From CBDFHF01 sp965247565 (GTDB lineage: Bacteria; Pseudomonadota; Gammaproteobacteria; Methylococcales; Methylomonadaceae), in assembly GCA_965247565.1 (NCBI GenBank), contig CBDFHF010000003.1, positions 2,480,001 to 2,544,000 on the forward strand: a DNA stretch of 64,000 nucleotides, in the 5' to 3' direction. Positions 63,219 through 64,000 of the stretch are shown here, one piece after another. Made by a program: the position numbers and the translations under genes. How positions within the stretch are numbered: the first letter of the stretch is position 1; every line of letters starts with the position of its first letter. The notes beneath the pieces are model-generated. The model was given only the letters and a program-made list of their open reading frames with translations, had not been told where the DNA came from and searched no databases.

Positions 63219-64000
63219 ATGAATTTCGCTATATCAGACGGAGCCCTAAAAATCAGGTTTTTAGCTATTTCTATCGTGTTTATGCTTTCTGTACCGGTTT
63301 ATGCTGAAGAACCATTAATGCTTGAAACCATACAGGTCACTGCCAGTCGTTCCGAAGCGGGCAGTTTTAATGTGCCGACTGCAGTCTCCGTGGTTGGAAC
63401 GGATGAAATCGAAAAGCAAATTCCGCAGATAGTTCCTGATTTGCTGCGTGGACAAGCTGGTGTCACTGTGCAGGAAACAACGCCGGGGCAGGGCGTTCCT
63501 ATCATTCGAGGTTTGAAAGGTTCTGAAGTTTTGTATTTGGTGGACGGCATGCGTTTGAGCAACGCCATCTTTCGCAATGCTCCCAATCAATATACCGCGA
63601 TGCTCGATCCTTTTAATGTGGATAGCATAGAGGTTGTACGCGGTGCTTCGTCTGCACTTTATGGCGGAGATGCCATGGGCGGTGTGGTTCAGGTGTTAAC
63701 GCCAACGCCTGAGTTTGAAGGACTTAACTGGCAATCAAAAACAGACCTGATCAGTAGTTATGCCAGTGCAGAAAATGCCTATCAAACTCATTTGAAATTA
63801 AGTGCAGGCAAAGATGATATTGCCGTATTAGGCGGTCTCGGCTATCAAGATTTCGATAACCGTGTCGCCGGTGGCGATAAAGAGCAGCAACATACCGGTT
63901 ATAAATCCTGGGCTGGGAATGCCAAACTAGTTTATAAACCTAGCGAGGCACATGAACTGCTTCTGGATATGCAGTATTTTACGCAACCGAAAACCCCGCG
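63219..64000 (+). CDS. TonB-dependent outer-membrane receptor (5' part)
   Basis: ATG at 63219; the frame is open to the window end, giving 260 residues. Signal peptide (FLAISIVFMLSVPVYAEE), then a TonB-box-like ETIQVTAS, and the plug domain: QIVPDLLRGQAGVTVQET, GVPIIRGLKGSEVLYLVDG, IEVVRGASSALYGGDAMGG. The beta-barrel begins near residue 165. The substrate (siderophore, heme, copper, cobalamin) cannot be told from this part. It follows the PEP-CTERM cluster on the same strand, but hairpins between suggest separate transcription. Confidence 0.9.
   Translation, partial: MNFAISDGALKIRFLAISIVFMLSVPVYAEEPLMLETIQVTASRSEAGSFNVPTAVSVVGTDEIEKQIPQIVPDLLRGQAGVTVQETTPGQGVPIIRGLKGSEVLYLVDGMRLSNAIFRNAPNQYTAMLDPFNVDSIEVVRGASSALYGGDAMGGVVQVLTPTPEFEGLNWQSKTDLISSYASAENAYQTHLKLSAGKDDIAVLGGLGYQDFDNRVAGGDKEQQHTGYKSWAGNAKLVYKPSEAHELLLDMQYFTQPKTP

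Noticed and set aside
1..64000. CRISPR array, rRNA or tRNA genes
   Set aside because: No regularly spaced repeats and no rRNA or complete tRNA cloverleaf were seen by reading; no covariance search could be run.

Overview
The window looks like a piece of a gammaproteobacterial chromosome, most plausibly a methanotroph-like member of the Methylococcales. The housekeeping block keeps the gammaproteobacterial order nudJ-mnmA-purB, and the rest (type VI secretion, large secreted multiheme cytochromes, many PEP-CTERM proteins) fits that order of bacteria. No methane or methanol oxidation gene is present, so the placement is an inference.

Region 1 (1-26169) is a type VI secretion system (T6SS) locus. 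On the minus strand lie a TagX-like M15 peptidase, a PAAR tip protein, a thiolase-fold protein, TssM, TagF and the start of an OmpA/BON protein. On the plus strand a full VgrG is followed by a two-part toxin and Imm71/72-type immunity genes. After these come many damaged cassettes: a frameshifted second immunity gene, the C-terminal stub of a phospholipase D effector with its Sel1-type immunity gene, a second VgrG that has lost its N-terminal half, an effector with an internal amber stop, and an immunity gene broken by an IS5-family element, a nonsense codon and a frameshift. About 1.78 kb of vgrG is almost identical in the two copies (10004-11785 and 18043-19824) in direct orientation. I read this as an effector-cassette switching arrangement with an attached store of decayed effector and immunity genes.

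Region 2 (26601-34676) holds a kinase-fold protein in which all three catalytic motifs are substituted, an EF-hand secreted protein beside a BaeSR-like two-component system with a His-rich sensor loop, an intact IS66-family element with an 8-bp target duplication, and a YidB-like protein.

Region 3 (34800-40657, minus strand) is core metabolism and tRNA modification: mtaB, an SpmA-SpmB fusion, purB, mnmA and nudJ.

Region 4 (40784-52770, minus strand) encodes six exported proteins: two paralogous nine-heme cytochromes with Ig/PKD-like N-termini, a YVTN-type beta-propeller, a PKD protein, a small secreted protein and a vanadium-haloperoxidase-like protein with a Cys-containing duplicated N-terminal domain. 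It looks like an envelope or extracellular redox module with no obvious named counterpart.

Region 5 (53760-64000, plus strand) is a PEP-CTERM (VPxPA type) surface-protein cluster. It begins with a sigma-54-type promoter and a candidate c-di-GMP-I-like leader. It contains seven PEP-CTERM proteins, one of which is a cohesin encoded directly next to a sialidase-like Asp-box protein ending in a dockerin. This suggests an enzyme docked onto an exosortase-processed scaffold. The window ends inside a TonB-dependent receptor.
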